This document shows positions 4,888 through 8,000 of a stretch of 8,000 bases of DNA, in pieces. The translations under genes and the position numbers were made by a program. Position 1 is the first letter of the stretch, and every line of letters begins with the position of its first letter. This DNA comes from CALHVR01 sp963528625 (lineage in GTDB: Bacteria > Fusobacteriota > Fusobacteriia > Fusobacteriales > Leptotrichiaceae): NCBI GenBank assembly GCA_963528625.1, contig CAURVQ010000044.1:1-8000 (forward strand), in the 5' to 3' direction. The notes under the pieces were generated by a model. That model was not told where the DNA came from and made no database searches. It saw nothing but the letters and a program-made list of their open reading frames with translations.

Positions 4888-6123
4888 ATGGTAAATATTT
4901 TAAAAGGAATGAAAGATAGATATTTTGAAGATGCTAAAAAGTATGATTTCATTGTAAAAACAGCAAAAAATGTTTTTGAAAAATATGGGTATGAAAGAAT
5001 AATTACACCAATTTTAGAAGAAACTGAGCTTTTTAGAAGAGGTGTCGGTGATGAAACTGATGTTGTTTCTAAAGAAATGTATGATTTTAAAGATAAAGGA
5101 AATAGAGATGTAACGATGAGACCAGAAGGGACAGCAGGAGTTGTTAGAGCATATTTAGAAGCAGGATTACATAAGGCTGACCCTATAGTGAAATGGTATT
5201 ATAATGGGCCTATGTATAGGTATGAAGCTCCACAAAAAGGAAGATTTAGAGAATTTCATCAAATGGGGACAGAAATGTTTGGAGTTAGAAATCCACTTTT
5301 AGATGCTGAAATTATAAAAATGGGTTGTGAATTTTTAGAAAAATTAGGTATAAAAGATTTAGTTGTAGAAATAAATAGTCTTGGAAATCTTGAATCAAGA
5401 AAAAAATATATTGAAGATCTAAAACAATTTATGTTTGAAAGATTAGACAAATTAAGCGAAGATTCTAAAAAACGATATGATAAAAATCCGCTAAGAGCTT
5501 TAGACAGTAAAGATAAAGGTGATCAAGAACAATTTATTAATGCCCCTAAATTGTACGATTATTTAGATACAGAAAGTAAAGAATATTTTGAAAAAACTAA
5601 AAAAATATTGGAGCAATTAGGAGTAAATTATGTTGTAAATGACAAATTGGTTCGTGGACTTGACTATTATTCGGACACTGTTTTTGAAATTAAGTCAAAC
5701 AAATTGGGATCACAAGCAACAGTTTTAGGTGGAGGAAGATACGACAGATTGCTTGAAATACTAGGGAATGCAAAAGTTCCAGCTATAGGATTTGCAGCAG
5801 GAATGGAAAGAATTGCGATGTTAATGGATGAAAGTTTAATTGAAAATAAAGAAGAAAAAATATTTGCAATTTATTTTGAAAATACACAAGATTATTTTAT
5901 AAATACGGTAAGTCGATTGAGAGAAAATGGAATAAAAGTAAATTTTGATTACAATCCAAAAAGTTTTGGAGCTCAAATGAAAAAAGCGAATAAAATTAAT
6001 GCTGAGTATGTGTTGATTTTAGGGGAAGACGAACAAAATAAAAATGTTATAACAATGAAAAAGTTTAGTACTGGAGAGCAAAAAGAGTACACATTTGAGG
6101 AAATTTTAGAAATTTTAAAATAA
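4888..6123 (+). CDS. hisS: Histidyl-tRNA synthetase
   Basis: A class II aminoacyl-tRNA synthetase that charges tRNA-His, acting as a cytosolic homodimer. The 411 residues are normal (about 410-430). Motif 1 is in the region around 35-60 (ITPILEETELFRRGVGDETD). TMRPEGTAG is at 76-84. Motif 2 is at 111-129 (RYEAPQKGRFREFHQ, with MGTE). The histidine-specific LVRGLDYYSDTVFE is at 254-267, GGGRYDRL at 281-288, and motif 3 GFAAGMERI at 301-309. The anticodon-binding domain spans about 318-411. Arg256, the family's catalytic arginine in the RGLDYY motif, is present. The ribosome binding site AGGAAG (4875-4880) overlaps the tmk stop codon, suggesting coupled translation. aspS follows after 18 nt, the common bacterial hisS-aspS pair. 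Confidence 0.97.
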   Translation: MVNILKGMKDRYFEDAKKYDFIVKTAKNVFEKYGYERIITPILEETELFRRGVGDETDVVSKEMYDFKDKGNRDVTMRPEGTAGVVRAYLEAGLHKADPIVKWYYNGPMYRYEAPQKGRFREFHQMGTEMFGVRNPLLDAEIIKMGCEFLEKLGIKDLVVEINSLGNLESRKKYIEDLKQFMFERLDKLSEDSKKRYDKNPLRALDSKDKGDQEQFINAPKLYDYLDTESKEYFEKTKKILEQLGVNYVVNDKLVRGLDYYSDTVFEIKSNKLGSQATVLGGGRYDRLLEILGNAKVPAIGFAAGMERIAMLMDESLIENKEEKIFAIYFENTQDYFINTVSRLRENGIKVNFDYNPKSFGAQMKKANKINAEYVLILGEDEQNKNVITMKKFSTGEQKEYTFEEILEILK

Positions 6124-6128
6124 AAAAT

Positions 6129-6135
6129 GAGGTGA
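6129..6135 (+). promoter_or_regulatory. Ribosome binding site fixing the aspS start at ATG 6142
   Basis: GAGGTGA (6129-6135) is 6 nt before ATG 6142. The in-frame TTG at 6139 would be only 3 nt away, so the ATG is the start. Confidence 0.75.
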
Positions 6136-6141
6136 ATATTG

Positions 6142-7917
6142 ATGTATAGAAATTATAAGTTAAATGAATTGAGAATAGAAAATGTAGGAGAAGAGGTTGT
6201 TTTATCAGGTTGGATTTCAAAAGTTAGAGATCTAGGGCATTTTGTGTTTATTGATTTGAGAGATAGATATGGAATTACACAAATTTTATTAAATGAAGAG
6301 ATTTCAGGAGTAGAATTATTTGAAGAAAGTAAAAAATATAAAAACGAATGGGTAATAAAAATAACTGGAAAAGTTATGGAAAGAAGCAGTAAAAATAAAA
6401 ATATTCCAACTGGAGATGTAGAAGTTCAAGCTACAAAAATAGAAGTGTTGAGTCGTGCAAAACAGTTACCGTTTGAGATTGATGAAACTGGAAATTTAAA
6501 CGAAAATACAAGATTAACTTACAGATATTTAGATATTAGAAGACCAAAAATGTTGGATAATATTATAAAAAGAAATGATATGTTATTTTCAATTAGAAAA
6601 TTTATGAATGAGAATGGATTTTTAGATATTGATACTCCAATTTTGGCTAAAGCTACACCGGAAGGAGCTAGAGACTTTATAGTTCCAAGCAGAATAAATA
6701 AAGGAGATTTCTATGCTTTACCTCAATCGCCACAATTATTTAAACAAATATTAATGGTAGCTGGAGTAGATAAATATTATCAATTAGCAAAATGTTTTAG
6801 AGATGAAGATTTGAGAGCAGATAGACAACCTGAATTTACTCAACTTGATTTAGAAATGTCGTTTGTAAAACAGGAAGATGTGATTAATACGACGGAAGCA
6901 CTTGCAAAATCAGTGTTTAAAGATGTAACAGGTATAGAAATAACAGAAAAATTTGAAAGAATGTCGTATGATGATGCTATGAATTTTTATGGCTCAGATA
7001 AACCAGATTTAAGATTTGATATGAAATTAGTTGACTTATCAAATGAAGTAACGGAGTGTGGCTTTGGAGTATTTGAAAGTGCATTAGCAAATGGAGGTAA
7101 TGTTAAAGCTATTGTTGCTCCAAATGGAGAAAAATTTTCAAGAAAATATATTAAAGATTTAGAAGAGTTTGTTAAAACTTATTATAGAGCAAAAGGGTTA
7201 GCTTACATTAAATTAAATGAAAATGGAGAAATTAATTCTCCAATTGCAAAATTCTTTACAGAAGAAAAATTGAATGAAATAATTGCAAAATTAGGAATAA
7301 AAAATAATGAAATTGCATTAATTTTGGCAGATACTTATAAAATAGTTCATGATGGACTTGGAGCTTTAAGACTTAAATTAGGAGAAGAGTTAAATTTAAT
7401 TGATAAAGATAGCTTTAAATTCTTATGGGTCGTTGATTTCCCAATGTTTGAATGGTCAGAAGAAGAAAATAGATATAAAGCACAACACCATCCATTTACA
7501 TCAATTAAAGAAGAGGACAGAAAATATTTAGATACGAATGAATTAGATAAAATTAAGACAGATTCTTATGATATGGTGTTAAATGGATATGAAATTGGTG
7601 GAGGAAGTATTAGAATACACGATGAGGAATTGCAAGGAAAAGTATTTGAAAAATTAGGATTTACAAAAGAGGAATTGGAAACAAACTTTGGATTCTTCTT
7701 AGAAGTGTTAAAATATGGAGTTCCACCACATGGAGGGCTTGCATTTGGAATAGATAGATGGCTTATGGCAATGTTAAAAGAAAATTCAATAAAAGAAGTA
7801 ATACCGTTTCCTAAAACGAATAAAGGTCAAGATTTGATGACTGGAGCACCAGCAGAAGTAGATGAAAAAGTATTGAGAGAAGACTTGATAATTGAATTGA
7901 TAAAAGAAAAAAATTAA
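6142..7917 (+). CDS. aspS: Aspartyl-tRNA synthetase (bacterial type)
   Basis: A class II synthetase that charges tRNA-Asp, acting as a cytosolic homodimer. The 591 residues match the bacterial type with the GAD insertion. The N-terminal OB-fold anticodon-binding domain (1 to about 105) contains SGWISKVRDLGHFVFIDLRD (22-41). Motif 1 is near 154-168 (FMNENGFLDIDTPIL), then TPEGARDF (172-179). The aspartate flipping/recognition region QSPQ is at 195-198. Motif 2 is at 218-236 (CFRDEDLRADRQPEFTQLD), the GAD domain lies at about 280-410, and motif 3 is at 530-540 (HGGLAFGIDRW). Leu31 and Lys84 (RSSK) match the discriminating AspRS pattern rather than the His31/Gly83 pattern of Pseudomonas aeruginosa, so it probably does not mischarge tRNA-Asn. 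It is the last gene of the group. No clear hairpin terminator follows in 7918-7955. Confidence 0.97.
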   Translation: MYRNYKLNELRIENVGEEVVLSGWISKVRDLGHFVFIDLRDRYGITQILLNEEISGVELFEESKKYKNEWVIKITGKVMERSSKNKNIPTGDVEVQATKIEVLSRAKQLPFEIDETGNLNENTRLTYRYLDIRRPKMLDNIIKRNDMLFSIRKFMNENGFLDIDTPILAKATPEGARDFIVPSRINKGDFYALPQSPQLFKQILMVAGVDKYYQLAKCFRDEDLRADRQPEFTQLDLEMSFVKQEDVINTTEALAKSVFKDVTGIEITEKFERMSYDDAMNFYGSDKPDLRFDMKLVDLSNEVTECGFGVFESALANGGNVKAIVAPNGEKFSRKYIKDLEEFVKTYYRAKGLAYIKLNENGEINSPIAKFFTEEKLNEIIAKLGIKNNEIALILADTYKIVHDGLGALRLKLGEELNLIDKDSFKFLWVVDFPMFEWSEEENRYKAQHHPFTSIKEEDRKYLDTNELDKIKTDSYDMVLNGYEIGGGSIRIHDEELQGKVFEKLGFTKEELETNFGFFLEVLKYGVPPHGGLAFGIDRWLMAMLKENSIKEVIPFPKTNKGQDLMTGAPAEVDEKVLREDLIIELIKEKN

Positions 7918-7955
7918 AAATATTGAAAAAATCAGATAAATTTTAAAAAAAGTAG

Positions 7956-7984
7956 TTGACAAAGAAAAAGAGATATGTTAGAAT
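7956..7984 (+). promoter_or_regulatory. Strong consensus promoter reading out of the window
   Basis: A perfect TTGACA (7956-7961), 17 bp, then TAGAAT (7979-7984) with extended TGT (7976-7978). Transcription would start near 7991, and no coding start is seen before position 8000. Such a near-perfect promoter often serves stable RNA or highly expressed genes, but the served gene lies outside the window. Confidence 0.75.
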
Positions 7985-8000
7985 GCTATTTGTCTATTGA

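Noticed and set aside
5259..5450. 63-residue minus-strand frame inside hisS
   Set aside because: It is antisense to a continuous conserved gene and has no ribosome binding site or recognisable motif.

Overview
The window is very A+T-rich chromosomal DNA. Codon use is strongly biased to A/T-ending codons and AGA arginine, and Shine-Dalgarno sites are GGAG/GAGG-like. The proteins and their style (glyA, a stand-alone rph, a cyclophilin, and a thymidylate kinase with a Gly-Lys-Gln-Thr P-loop) fit a fusobacterium, most likely Leptotrichiaceae (Leptotrichia or a close relative). This placement is from memory of the families, not from a search.

Layout. Positions 1-360 are non-coding and very A+T-rich. 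They hold a candidate leftward promoter (137-165), two small palindromes (197-228) and a good rightward promoter (305-333). The rightward promoter serves an intact RelB/DUF6290-type antitoxin gene (370-600). Directly behind it is a 27-codon remnant of the RelE-type toxin (604-687), which keeps only the toxin's C-terminal third. A co-directional gene group follows with short gaps: cinA reduced to its N-terminal part (712-1476), glyA (1498-2736), rph (2746-3441) and a cyclophilin-type peptidyl-prolyl isomerase with a signal peptide (3467-4060). An imperfect hairpin (4071-4121) and a new promoter (4124-4152) separate this from a second group: a thymidylate kinase-like gene (best start TTG at 4199), hisS (4888-6123) and aspS (6142-7917). 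The window ends in a strong consensus promoter (7956-7984) for a gene outside it.

Function. This is mostly housekeeping: one-carbon/serine-glycine metabolism (glyA), tRNA 3'-end maturation (rph), dTTP supply (tmk), tRNA charging (hisS, aspS), protein folding (PPIase) and nucleotide-related repair (cinA). The second group lacks a T-box leader, because its predicted 5' UTR is only about 40 nt. I see no CRISPR, IS element, rRNA or tRNA gene, and no convincing new system. The points worth a second look are the decayed toxin beside an intact antitoxin, the missing CinA amidase domain, a possible dual start in the PPIase gene, and the start of the thymidylate kinase gene, whose longest reading frame begins inside its own promoter.
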